Source: JANNMJ01 sp031425525 (GTDB taxonomy: Bacteria; Bacteroidota; Bacteroidia; Cytophagales; Hymenobacteraceae). Taken from it: a DNA stretch of 64,000 nt. The notes beneath the pieces are model-generated. The model worked only from the letters and a program-made list of their open reading frames with translations. It was not told the DNA's origin and did no database searches. Positions 8,073-15,957 of this stretch are shown here, piece by piece (the stretch's first letter is position 1; each line of letters starts with the position of its first letter). Where the stretch lies: the NCBI GenBank assembly GCA_031425525.1, contig JANPJM010000059.1, forward strand, positions 62,001 through 126,000, read 5' to 3'. Position numbers and translations under genes: made by a program.

Positions 8073-8846
8073 CAAAATATTCGAAAATGCGGAGTGCAGT
8101 AATCCCTGAAATACGGCGTCTAAGTCAGGTCCAACGGGCGCCTTCCCAAACGCGGCGGGATTAGTCTGAGCGGCACGACCGGCGGCGTATTCTTCCGCCA
8201 GAAAATCGGCGATGGCGGCGGGGCGCGGTACCGTCGTTTTCTCCTCACTGACCAGCTTTTGCGCGAGCAGCGCGTCCAATTCACTCGCCAGCGTCGGCGG
8301 TAATTCGGCGCGCAAATCGGCGAGGGTGAGGGGCGGCACGGTGCCGCGCCGGCGCGCCCAGCGCGCCGCCAACCCTGCCCGTAGCGCGTAAAACAGCCGT
8401 TTGAGGCGCACCGCGTCGCTCACCAGATCCTCCTCAATTCCACGCCGCACCATTCCGAGGTAATGATGCAGAATCGGGCGCGGGTTGAACGTAGCGGGCA
8501 ATAGTTCTCGCAGTATGTTGGCCGCGCCGGGGGCCTCGTGGTACACCATCGGCGATTGCAACCACTCGGCCGGGGTGGCGTTACCGGCGCGCAGCAGACG
8601 CAGAAATTTACGCAGCTCCCAGCCGCTCAAATCGAGCAGTTCATCGACCGGCTGCTCCACTGTATCGCGCCCTTCGTCGAGGGTCAGGTACCACGCCGGG
8701 CGGTGGCAATAGACGAGTCGCACGTCGAAATCGGAGTCGGGTGAAGCAAACCCCCACGCTCGCGAGCCCGATTCCACGGCGAGCAGAATACGAATATCGG
8801 CGCGGGTTTCGAGGGCGGCGAGAGCGGCGGCGATGCGGGAGGTCAT
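8070..8846 (-). CDS. RlaP-like nucleotidyltransferase B
   Basis: A 258-aa protein when started at the ATG at 8846 (MTSRIAAALAALETRADIRI). It has the strong motif ESGSRAWGFASPDSDFDVRL, holding the GSRAWG helix and the catalytic SDFD aspartates of the RlaP/COG3541 polymerase-beta superfamily, followed by the YLTLDEGRDTVEQPVDELLDLSGW segment typical of this group. The same frame is open upstream to 9194, but those 116 residues belong to a different, frameshifted protein (see 8850-9445). It is tandem with nucleotidyltransferase A. Nucleotidyl transfer is likely; the acceptor is unknown. Confidence 0.82.
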   Translation of the reverse strand: MTSRIAAALAALETRADIRILLAVESGSRAWGFASPDSDFDVRLVYCHRPAWYLTLDEGRDTVEQPVDELLDLSGWELRKFLRLLRAGNATPAEWLQSPMVYHEAPGAANILRELLPATFNPRPILHHYLGMVRRGIEEDLVSDAVRLKRLFYALRAGLAARWARRRGTVPPLTLADLRAELPPTLASELDALLAQKLVSEEKTTVPRPAAIADFLAEEYAAGRAAQTNPAAFGKAPVGPDLDAVFQGLLHSAFSNIL

Positions 8847-8849
8847 TGG

Positions 8850-9445
8850 CGGGAAGAAGGGTGGCAGCGGAAGCGCAAGCCACCCCACCCCGGCCGGTTC
8901 GGGTGGCGTCGGCGGCGGATGCAGGCCGCCGGGCATCCGGTTCAGCGCATCGAACATCGCGGCGGCGTGGCGCAGCAGGTCGGGGTCTTGGGCGAGGGCG
9001 CGGCGGTTGAAGAGGAGATAGGCGCTTTCGCCGCCAAAGTCTTCGTGGTGCCACTCCGACTGCGGAAAAAAGTCGTTCATCATCCGCGTGTAGATGCGGT
9101 AGCGCTGCGTGGTTGCTTTTTCTTCGCCGGGCTTCGGTGTGCCGATGAAGCCACAGGACGCCAGCGGGTTGCGCTCGATGACGTAGAGCATCACGCGGAT
9201 GCAGGTATGCCTCGGTTTGTCTGGTGCTGAAAACGTTGGTCCGGGTCTTTCGTAGCGCGATGTTTTTTCAGATAGAACTTGACCACGTAAACGTGGTATT
9301 CGTACCGTTCGACCTGCGCGATGTACTGATCGCCGTAGCGCGAGCGAAATGGACAGAGGTAGGTTTCCAGCAAACCGCTATCTGACAACGAAGAGGCCTG
9401 TCTGATGAAGCGAAACGGGTATCCTGCACCTAAAACGGCCGCCAT
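8850..9445 (-). pseudogene. frameshifted conserved gene (two fragments), unknown function
   Basis: The first fragment, 9191-9445, encodes 84 residues with YEYHVYVVKFYLKKHR and then runs out of frame. A second frame continues from about 9219 with HTCIRVMLYVIERNPLASCG and later YRIYTRMMNDFF and SAYLLFNR. Joined by one missing base near 9214-9219 they give a single protein of about 190-200 aa, resembling a Bacteroidota conserved family of unknown function that I recall by its pattern only. The second fragment then reads without a stop into nucleotidyltransferase B. The start ATG overlaps the stop of the small upstream gene (ATGA). It could be a true pseudogene, programmed frameshifting or a sequencing error. 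Confidence 0.6.
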
Positions 9446-9633
9446 CAGGCGCGGCCGTTCAGGATGTCGTCCATCGTAATGTACTTGTACGCCTTGCTAC
9501 GCCGCGCTTCGTGTTCCTCCGGCGTGAGCCGGTGAAACTTCGCCGCCGTCGCCTCACCGGGCAGCAGCTCGCGGGCAGGAGTAAGGGCAGTAGTTTCGGC
9601 GGGGTGGGGCGTGAGGTGCTTTTTCGGTTTCAT
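9445..9633 (-). CDS. small hypothetical protein, possible antitoxin-like partner
   Basis: A 62-aa protein ending in KAYKYITMDDILNGRA. The frame could begin at a TTG at 9663, but that codon lies inside a TAACTTTG promoter box (minus strand, 9661-9668), so the ATG at 9633 is preferred. Its stop overlaps the start of the following frameshifted gene by 4 nt, a coupling common in toxin-antitoxin and other stoichiometric pairs. No domain is recognised. Confidence 0.6.
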   Translation of the reverse strand: MKPKKHLTPHPAETTALTPARELLPGEATAAKFHRLTPEEHEARRSKAYKYITMDDILNGRA

Positions 9634-9660
9634 CAGGTTGGCGCTTAGGTGGTGAGGAGA

Positions 9661-9668
9661 CAAAGTTA
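9661..9668 (-). promoter_or_regulatory. TAnnTTTG promoter box of the leftward small-gene pair
   Basis: On the minus strand the sequence reads TAACTTTG, the Bacteroidota -7 consensus, 27 nt upstream of the preferred ATG at 9633. Confidence 0.5.
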
Positions 9669-9707
9669 CTTGGCGGCTAACGGCGGGTGAGGGGCGGTTC
9701 GTGGCCG

Positions 9708-9715
9708 TACCTTGG
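9708..9715 (+). promoter_or_regulatory. TACCTTGG promoter box of the DUF6934 gene
   Basis: A TAnnTT-type -7 box ending 7 nt before the ATG at 9723. The expected transcription start would coincide with the start codon (leaderless mRNA). Confidence 0.45.
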
Positions 9716-9722
9716 TGCCACT

Positions 9723-10184
9723 ATGAAGCTGGGTGGTGCATACAATTTCAAGTTTGACGCCGCTCGGACGCGCTTTGAATTCCTGAGTGAAGGTCCCAAG
9801 GGCAGAATTATCAAGTTAGTCGAGCTTACATTCACGGGTAGCCACGTCGGAACCGGGGAAGTGTATAACCTGGCCCTTGGCGACCGCAACGCCACCGGAC
9901 AGCTCGACGACCAGCCGGTCACGGCGAACGGTGACGCGCAACGGGTTTTACTGACAGTAGCGGCCATCGTGGAAACGTTTACCGAGCAGCACCCGGATGC
10001 CGTTGTGTTCGCCACCGGTGGAACCCCGGCCCGTACCCGCTTGTATCAAATGGGCATCGCCAACAACCTCGCGGAAGTTCAGCGTAAATTTGAGGTGTAC
10101 GGCTTGGTAGGCACCCATTGGCAAGCATTTCAGCCGGGCGTATCGTATGCCGGCTTTCTCGTTCGTCGTAAACCCGGATTGTAA
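9723..10184 (+). CDS. DUF6934 family protein
   Basis: A 153-aa protein with the family pattern FEFLSEGPKGRIIKLVEL, YNLALGDRN, DGDAQRVLLTVA-like segment (ANGDAQRVLLTVAAIV), and ATGGTPARTRLYQMGI. DUF6934 proteins are small, of unknown function, and common in Bacteroidota. The start at 9723 (MKLGGAYNF) is preferred over 9687 because a promoter box sits between them. The next small gene begins 1 nt after its stop, so this is a two-gene operon, divergent from another two-gene operon 90 bp away. A toxin-antitoxin-like role is only inference from the layout. Confidence 0.75.
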   Translation: MKLGGAYNFKFDAARTRFEFLSEGPKGRIIKLVELTFTGSHVGTGEVYNLALGDRNATGQLDDQPVTANGDAQRVLLTVAAIVETFTEQHPDAVVFATGGTPARTRLYQMGIANNLAEVQRKFEVYGLVGTHWQAFQPGVSYAGFLVRRKPGL

Positions 10185-10185
10185 G

Positions 10186-10431
10186 ATGAAAAAGCAACCC
10201 GCCACTCCCAATCGTCCCCTCGGTACGCTGGATGAGCGCCTGAATCAGTACACCGGCAAGGTGCTGTTTCCCGAGAAGCTCGCCCGCGCTAAAAAACTGC
10301 TGGCCGAAGTGGGCTTGCCGGCGGCCTGGGTGGAAGAAGCGGCGGCCACCGCCAAAGCCGGCGCATCAGCCAGCAGCAAAGCGAAGCCAGCGGCTAAACC
10401 GGTGAGCGGGCTACCCAAGAAGGCCGCCTAA
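10186..10431 (+). CDS. small hypothetical protein paired with DUF6934
   Basis: An 81-aa protein with the core RPLGTLDERLNQYTGKVLFP, then an acidic and Lys/Ala/Pro-rich tail (ASSKAKPAAKPVSGLPKKAA), so the C-terminus is likely disordered. It starts one base after the DUF6934 stop. No known domain; the tight coupling suggests the two act together. Confidence 0.65.
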   Translation: MKKQPATPNRPLGTLDERLNQYTGKVLFPEKLARAKKLLAEVGLPAAWVEEAAATAKAGASASSKAKPAAKPVSGLPKKAA

Positions 10432-10472
10432 CCCGCAGGCTGCGCCGGTAAGCGTGTGCCGCCGGCTAAACG

Positions 10473-10706
10473 TCAGGCGATGACCCACCGCCGCTGCAAC
10501 ACCACCTTGCTGCGCTGCTCCTCGGGCAACACGCCGACCACTTTCCGGCCGCCGTCTTTCGTTCGCTCTACAATCTTGTAGCCTTCCAGCACCGTTACCG
10601 GGTAGCCGCAAGCCAAGGCCCGCTCAAACGCCGCCCGAAAGGCTTGTTGCGCCAGCTCCGGTATTTGGGCTTCCAACTCGTCGATTTCTTCTTCGGTGAG
10701 GGGCAT
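10473..10706 (-). CDS. small conserved hypothetical protein
   Basis: A 77-aa protein: an acidic N-terminal helix (MPLTEEEIDELEAQIPELA) followed by a basic beta-rich part (YKIVERTKDGGRKVVGVLPE). No domain is recognised. It lies 18 bp upstream of nothing on its own strand and is convergent with the DUF6934 pair; the PLD-TPR gene on the same strand is upstream of it (19 bp), so it is probably the last gene of that operon. Confidence 0.6.
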   Translation of the reverse strand: MPLTEEEIDELEAQIPELAQQAFRAAFERALACGYPVTVLEGYKIVERTKDGGRKVVGVLPEEQRSKVVLQRRWVIA

Positions 10707-10724
10707 TGGACGGCGGGGTTGCGG

Positions 10725-12011
10725 TTAGGGCGCTTGCTGCTTGGCTTGGCGTTCCAGTTCGGCGGCTTTGGCAAGTTCCTCTCTGGGTATCTCAGCTAGG
10801 CTAGCGCCAAAAGAATCACCCAAACGGCCAGCTTCCTCATAATCTGCGAGTGCCCCTCGCAAGTCCCCCATTTCTTCTTTGGCAACCGCTCGGCGCCGGT
10901 ACGTCATCGCACGTTTTGGATCATATTTTATGGCTAAGGCGTAATCTGCAAGTGCCGCTTCATACTGTCCAAGTCCAGCCTTTTTGACACCACGCCAACA
11001 ATAAGCGATTGCGCATATAGGGTCTAACTCAATTGCGCGGTTTAAGTCTTGAATGTCGGCCTCAGCATCATCCCATTGATCCAGAAGAACCTTGCTAACG
11101 ACTACAACTCCGCATTTGGGGTCTAACTCGATTGCTTTGCTGTAGTCTTCCCAAGCCTCAATTTCCCCTCGTCTAACTATAGCACGGTAAGCATATGCCT
11201 CTGCGAGCTTGGGGTAGAGGGAAATTGATTTAGTGAAATGTGCCTTAGCAAGGATTTCTTCGTCTCTGCCAAGTGCACCTACTCCCTGTTCCAGCCAAGA
11301 AAGAGCCAACTCCCGCCTTTGGGCTTGTAATTCAGCTGCCTCTTCGGCGGCCTGCTTTTTTGCTTGAACTCCGATGTAATGTTCAATCTGCTGCAACGCC
11401 GCAGCATACTGGCGTCTTTGTAATGTCGTGACAACACTGACGAGCCGCAGGTCTTTTGATTCTGCTTTCAATCGTGCGGTCTGCTTCTCAAAATCAGCTG
11501 CCGTTTCAAGCTCTACGATTTCGGTTAGCAACCCACGTAAACGATGCAGAATCCGGCTTACCATCGCTTCGGTGGCTTCGCCGGTATCTTGGCCGGTTAC
11601 GGCCAGAAACTCGCGGATGTATTGTTGGGCCAGTTCAGGATTTCCACTCGTCAGCAGGATGTTTTCTTGGTTTTCGGTCGCCGTGCGGTACGTCCAGTTG
11701 TAGGAACCGGTGATGACGTTACTGCTATCAAAAACACAGAACTTATGGTGCATCAGCACACCAGTCATTGCCCAGAACTGGCCACCTGTTTGACGCAACT
11801 CGTGGAAGGGGATACCGGCGTCGTCGTTGATATCGTTGTCGTCGATCATCACAGCCACCGATATGCCGGCACGTTGGCGTGTCAGTAAGGCGCTGAAAAG
11901 CTCATAGTCTGTGAACCAAGCTGCTGCGACGTAAATGGATTGCTTGGCGGTGTTGATTTCGCGTAGCAAAACAGGGCGAATATCTTCGGAAAAGTAGGCG
12001 GTTTGAGTCAT
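10725..12011 (-). CDS. single-HKD phospholipase-D-like protein with TPR repeats
   Basis: A 428-aa protein. Residues about 1-140 form a PLD-like domain with one HKD motif (MHHKFCVFDSSNVITGSYNW: HxK-x4-D, then GSxNW), so the active enzyme would be a dimer, as in Nuc-type nucleases. A coiled region follows, then TPRs with repeated LDP/YDP signatures (AIELDPKCGVV, AIELDPICAIAYCWRG, AIKYDPKRAMTYRRRA). The start at 12011 (MTQTAYFSEDIRP) matches that of the upstream paralogue; the earlier TTG/ATG options are unlikely. Base composition is visibly richer in A+T than in neighbours. It starts 2 nt after the stop of the paralogue. Nuclease activity is inference. Confidence 0.82.
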   Translation of the reverse strand: MTQTAYFSEDIRPVLLREINTAKQSIYVAAAWFTDYELFSALLTRQRAGISVAVMIDDNDINDDAGIPFHELRQTGGQFWAMTGVLMHHKFCVFDSSNVITGSYNWTYRTATENQENILLTSGNPELAQQYIREFLAVTGQDTGEATEAMVSRILHRLRGLLTEIVELETAADFEKQTARLKAESKDLRLVSVVTTLQRRQYAAALQQIEHYIGVQAKKQAAEEAAELQAQRRELALSWLEQGVGALGRDEEILAKAHFTKSISLYPKLAEAYAYRAIVRRGEIEAWEDYSKAIELDPKCGVVVVSKVLLDQWDDAEADIQDLNRAIELDPICAIAYCWRGVKKAGLGQYEAALADYALAIKYDPKRAMTYRRRAVAKEEMGDLRGALADYEEAGRLGDSFGASLAEIPREELAKAAELERQAKQQAP

Positions 12012-12013
12012 GG

Positions 12014-12847
12014 CTAAACGATGGGTGAAAGTGAGAGTTGAACTGGCAGCGAATGTAGCCACCACCGCCTCGCTGCGTCGAGGTGCTCGTTGGTAAGGGC
12101 CACCACTTCGGTTTCGAGCAGCCGGATTTCGAGTTGCAAGGTGGCCACGCGCGGGTCAGTCCAGACCGCGAGTTGGGCGAAGGCCGTCAGCAGCGCGCCG
12201 ATGAGCGCGACGGCCTCGGTGAGGCGGCCGGCGGTGAGGGCGTCGGCCACGGCCCGCACACGCGGCTCGGTGGGGGCATCGGCGGCGAGGCGGCCGGCCT
12301 GCTTGGCAAGGTCGTCGGTTTCCTGCAATTGCAAATCGAGGCGGATGCGCTCGGCGCGCTTGAGGGCGCGGGCCAGGCCGGGGTCGGGCGCCGGGGGGCG
12401 GGCGCCGTTCGCGTTCGCCGGCTGGGTGAGGGCGCCGAACTCGGCCACGAACCGCCGGGCCAGATCGGCGTCGCCGGTGGTTAGCACGAGGTTTTCTTGG
12501 TTTTCGGCGGCCGCCTTGCGCGTCCAGTTGTAGGAGCCGGTGAGCAGGTCGCGCCCGTCGAGGACGCAGAACTTGTGGTGCATCAGCGCCCCAGCCACCG
12601 CCCAGAACTGCCCGCCGGCCGCCGTCAGCTCCCCGAAGGGCAGGCTGCCGGGGCGCAGATTGATCGCATCGTCGGCGACGGCCAGCGCCACAGCTACCCC
12701 CGCGCGCTGCCGTTCCAGCAGCGCCGCGAAGAGCGCCGGGTCGGTGAACCACGCCACCGCCGCGTGGATGGTGTGGCGGGCGAGGCCGATTTCGCGGAGG
12801 AGGACGGGGCGGATGTGGGGGCCGAAAAAAGCTTCCGTTTGAATCAC
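12014..12847 (-). CDS. single-HKD phospholipase-D-like protein
   Basis: A 277-aa protein whose first 140 residues align with the downstream PLD-TPR protein (IRPVLLREIGLARHTIHAAV, MHHKFCVLDGRDLLTGSYNW, AAENQENLVL). It has one HKD motif, so it would work as a dimer or heterodimer with its neighbour. The C-terminal part is helical and lacks TPRs. GC-rich and codon-biased like core genes, unlike its partner. The two genes form a tight operon. The substrate (phospholipid or nucleic acid) is unknown. Confidence 0.82.
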   Translation of the reverse strand: MIQTEAFFGPHIRPVLLREIGLARHTIHAAVAWFTDPALFAALLERQRAGVAVALAVADDAINLRPGSLPFGELTAAGGQFWAVAGALMHHKFCVLDGRDLLTGSYNWTRKAAAENQENLVLTTGDADLARRFVAEFGALTQPANANGARPPAPDPGLARALKRAERIRLDLQLQETDDLAKQAGRLAADAPTEPRVRAVADALTAGRLTEAVALIGALLTAFAQLAVWTDPRVATLQLEIRLLETEVVALTNEHLDAARRWWLHSLPVQLSLSPIV

Positions 12848-12870
12848 GATGGAAAAGTAGCGCTACCTCG

Positions 12871-13542
12871 TTATGCGCGCAACTCCCCCAGCACCCCCGC
12901 ATCCAGCGTGTGCCCGCCCGCAAACGCGTGCGCCACCGGCCGCAGCCCGTGCGCCTCGATAAACCGCGCCTGCCGAATTTTAGATTCTGGCGTGACGAAC
13001 GGGTCGGCGTCGCCCAGCACCGTGTGCAACTCGGTGGCGCCGCTCAGCAGGGTGGGCGCGGCCTCGAATTGCATATCTTCCGGGAAGGAGCCCGCCCACA
13101 GCACCAGCCGCGCGGGCGCTTCGGGGAGCGCCGGCAGCCAACGGCTCACTGTGGCGGTGCCTTGCGAAAAACCGAGCAGCGTCACGCGCGCCGTCGGCGC
13201 GAGCGGCCGAATCAAGTGGTAGACCTGCTGCAAGTACTTGACATAATCATCGATATCCTGCTCGCGCTTTTCCTTCGTCATCCAGGTAGCACCGACGCGA
13301 CTTTTGGCGTGGTTGAAGGCCGTATCGAGGTAGAAGCGGTTGAGGGCTTCGGGCGCGATGATTACCGTATGCTCCGGCGCGGTCTCATCGGTCAGCACCC
13401 GGAAGTGGCGGATGAAGTATTCGGCGAGCTGACCGTAGCCGTGCAGCACAAACCACAGCTCGCGGGTGGCGGCAGTGGGGGAGCCGAGTTGGTAAAAGGT
13501 GGCCGTGCGGCCAACGGTGAGGGTGTGGGGGAGGGCATCCAT
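12871..13542 (-). CDS. alpha/beta hydrolase, phospholipase/carboxylesterase type
   Basis: A 223-aa serine hydrolase. The oxyanion-hole region FVLHGYGQ is near residue 35, the nucleophile elbow GFSQG near residue 133, the catalytic Asp is in LGDADPFV, and the catalytic His is in GGHTLD near the C-terminus. The family hydrolyses short-chain or acyl esters in the cytoplasm. It is divergent from the saccharopine dehydrogenase-like gene. The natural substrate is not evident. Confidence 0.85.
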   Translation of the reverse strand: MDALPHTLTVGRTATFYQLGSPTAATRELWFVLHGYGQLAEYFIRHFRVLTDETAPEHTVIIAPEALNRFYLDTAFNHAKSRVGATWMTKEKREQDIDDYVKYLQQVYHLIRPLAPTARVTLLGFSQGTATVSRWLPALPEAPARLVLWAGSFPEDMQFEAAPTLLSGATELHTVLGDADPFVTPESKIRQARFIEAHGLRPVAHAFAGGHTLDAGVLGELRA

Positions 13543-13775
13543 AAAGGTGAGGGCAAAGGTCAGAACAGAACCGACGTGCCGAAGCGGCTACTGTGGCGCT
13601 CGCCTGAAATCGGTCGGGCTACTTCGTCGGCTCCGGTTCGGCGGTATAAAAAGCGCTGCGGCCGACCGGCCACCCCACAGCTTCGGCGCGCGTTTCCTCC
13701 GCCATCGGCCGATGGTGATGCGCGCCGCGGGCACGCGCCAACAACACGCGCTAACTCCCCGAATGGCCCCGGCCG

Positions 13776-13783
13776 TAGCTTTG
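13776..13783 (+). promoter_or_regulatory. TAGCTTTG promoter box for the saccharopine dehydrogenase family gene
   Basis: Matches the Bacteroidota -7 consensus TAnnTTTG and is followed by GC. It lies 20 nt upstream of the ATG at 13804. Confidence 0.6.
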
Positions 13784-13803
13784 CAGCACCAATCAACTGC
13801 TGA

Positions 13804-15156
13804 ATGCATCGTATTCTACTTCTCGGGGCGGGCCGGTCTACGGCGTCGCTGATTTCGTATCTGCTGACGCACGCCGCCGCGCGGCCGTGGCACGTCACCA
13901 TCGCCGACCTCGCCACCGCGCACCTTGCTGAGTTGCAGGTGCCGTACGCCGGCCACCTCACGCTGGTGCCGTTCGATATCAACCAACCCGCCAACCTCGC
14001 CGAGCTGGTGGAGGCGGCCGATGTGGTGATCTCGATGCTGCCCGCCGCGTTTCATTTGCCGGTGGCGCGGACGTGCGTTCGACAGCGCCGGCCCCTCGTG
14101 ACGGCCTCGTACGTATCGCCCGAAATCGCGGCGCTCGACGAATCGGCGCGCAACGCGGGCATTCCGTTATTGATGGAATGCGGCCTCGATCCGGGGCTCG
14201 ACCATCTGTCGGCGATGCAGATTCTCGACCGGCTGCGGGCGGAAGGCGCGACCGTGACGAGCTTCAAATCGTACTGCGGTGGGCTGGTGGCGCCGGAATC
14301 CGACACGAATCCGTGGCACTACAAATTCACCTGGAACCCGCGCAACGTGGTGGTGGCGGGCCAGGCCACGGCCAAGTACCTGCAAGGTGGCGCCTACCGC
14401 TACGTGCCGTATCAGCAGCTTTTCAAGCGCACGGAGACGATCTCCGTCCCCGGCTACGGCGAGTTTGAGGGCTACCCCAACCGCGATTCGTTGAGCTATC
14501 GGGCGCCGTACGGGCTCGATGAGATTCCCACGATTCTGCGCGGCACGCTGCGGCGCCCCGGTTACGCGCAGGCCTGGGATGCCTTCGTGCAGCTCGGTCT
14601 TACCGAGGATACGTATGTCGTGGAAGACTCGGCGAACCTGACGTACCGCTCATGGCTCGAAAGCTACTTGCCGGTGGAAGTCGGCGGGCACGCCGATGCC
14701 GCCGCGCGACTCGCGCAGTTTCTGCGACTCGAAGGCCCGCACCACGAGGTCATCCAGAAAATCGAGTGGCTCGGGTTGCTCGCCGACGACCTCATCGGGC
14801 TGCCGAACGCCACGCCCGCGCAGATTCTCGAGAAGCGCCTGACCGAGAAATGGAGCCTCGCACCCGGCGACCGCGATATGGTGGTGATGCAGCACCTCTT
14901 CACCTACCGCCGGGCGGGGGAGGAGCGCGAGCGCCACCTGACCTCCTCGCTCGTCGTGATCGGCGATGACCCCGTGCATACCGCGATGGCGAAGACCGTC
15001 GGGCTGCCGGTCGCGCTCGTCGTCGATAGGCTGCTCGCCGGACAGATGTCGCGCACGGGCGTGGTCATCCCCACGACCGCCGATCTGTACGAACCACTAC
15101 TTGCCGAGCTTGCGACGCATCACGGCATCGCGTTCATCGAAGCCGAAGCCGAGTAA
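13804..15156 (+). CDS. saccharopine dehydrogenase family protein
   Basis: A 450-aa protein with an N-terminal Rossmann fold (RILLLGAGRSTASLISYLL), a VVISMLPAAFH segment, and the conserved central motif MECGLDPGLDHLSAM of saccharopine reductases. These NAD(P)-dependent enzymes act in lysine degradation or biosynthesis via saccharopine. The length fits the stand-alone reductase. It has its own promoter and ends before a bidirectional terminator-like palindrome. Exact direction and substrate remain inferred. Confidence 0.87.
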   Translation: MHRILLLGAGRSTASLISYLLTHAAARPWHVTIADLATAHLAELQVPYAGHLTLVPFDINQPANLAELVEAADVVISMLPAAFHLPVARTCVRQRRPLVTASYVSPEIAALDESARNAGIPLLMECGLDPGLDHLSAMQILDRLRAEGATVTSFKSYCGGLVAPESDTNPWHYKFTWNPRNVVVAGQATAKYLQGGAYRYVPYQQLFKRTETISVPGYGEFEGYPNRDSLSYRAPYGLDEIPTILRGTLRRPGYAQAWDAFVQLGLTEDTYVVEDSANLTYRSWLESYLPVEVGGHADAAARLAQFLRLEGPHHEVIQKIEWLGLLADDLIGLPNATPAQILEKRLTEKWSLAPGDRDMVVMQHLFTYRRAGEERERHLTSSLVVIGDDPVHTAMAKTVGLPVALVVDRLLAGQMSRTGVVIPTTADLYEPLLAELATHHGIAFIEAEAE

Positions 15157-15220
15157 GGCGAAGCCTGGTAGGGAGCACTAGCGACGAGCCGCGCTTCTGC
15201 CTCCGTAAGCCCATTTAACG

Positions 15221-15273
15221 TGCAAAAAGCCCCTTGTTTACAATTGACAATTGTAAACAAGGGGCTTTTTGCA
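15221..15273. terminator. bidirectional terminator-like perfect palindrome
   Basis: Two perfectly complementary 25-bp arms (15221-15245 and 15249-15273) are separated by GAC. The A-run on one side and T-run on the other let it end transcription from both convergent genes. It contains GTTTACAATT/AATTGTAAAC at the centre. Confidence 0.85.
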
Positions 15274-15297
15274 GCTATTTACTTTTGGTTTACGCCC

Positions 15298-15681
15298 TTA
15301 ATACGTCCCGCTCGCCAGCATTACCAGCGTGCAGGCTTCTTCCGTTTCGATACCTTGCGCCTGGGCATCACGTTCGAGGGCGGCGTTCTCGGTACCAGGG
15401 TTGAAGATGATGCGTTTGGGGTTTAGGCCGAGGATATAGTCGCGCCAGGCCGGCTGATGTTGGGGGCCGACATAGAGCGTCACGGTATCGACATCGGTCA
15501 CCGCCGGGCGGCCGGTTTGCAGCTCAACATCGGCCACCCGGCCCGGCCGCAGCCCAACCGCTACCACCTCGTGGCCCATCCGCCGGAGGCGTTGCACGGC
15601 GAGGTAGGCATAGCGTTCGGGGTTGGGTGAGGCACCGATGACGACTGTTTTTCGGGAATTGGGGAAAGCGGAAGTTGCCAT
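15298..15681 (-). CDS. CoA-binding domain protein
   Basis: A 127-aa single Rossmann-like domain of the CoA-binding (YccU/COG1832-like) family: TVVIGASPNPERYAYLAVQR at the start binds the nucleotide, followed by TLYVGPQHQ and IIFNPGTEN. These small cytosolic proteins bind coenzyme A; their role is not well defined. Transcribed toward the palindrome at 15221-15273. Confidence 0.85.
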   Translation of the reverse strand: MATSAFPNSRKTVVIGASPNPERYAYLAVQRLRRMGHEVVAVGLRPGRVADVELQTGRPAVTDVDTVTLYVGPQHQPAWRDYILGLNPKRIIFNPGTENAALERDAQAQGIETEEACTLVMLASGTY

Positions 15682-15944
15682 GGAACAAGCAGTTTTAGGG
15701 AAGTAGTTGCCTTAACCGAACGGGCGTTTTCGGCCCGCCAGACCGACGGATACATCCGCCATACGCGCGATGGCGGCGGGCCGAAAACGCCGTAGCGGCG
15801 GCCTTCGTTTCCGCTCGGCAGCGTATCCGGCATCACGAAGCTAGAACCCGCACGGCCAATGCCCCGTTTGGGCCGCAAACGCGCCGCCGGCCCGCCCGCC
15901 GATCCAAGCGGCCGGTCATCCTTCTCACTCCTTTTTTTCCTTCG

Positions 15945-15952
15945 TACCTTGC
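15945..15952 (+). promoter_or_regulatory. TACCTTGC promoter box of the L,D-transpeptidase gene
   Basis: The -7-like box ends 5 nt before the preferred ATG at 15958, which suggests a leaderless transcript and rules out the upstream ATG at 15859. Confidence 0.5.
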
Positions 15953-15957
15953 CTGAA

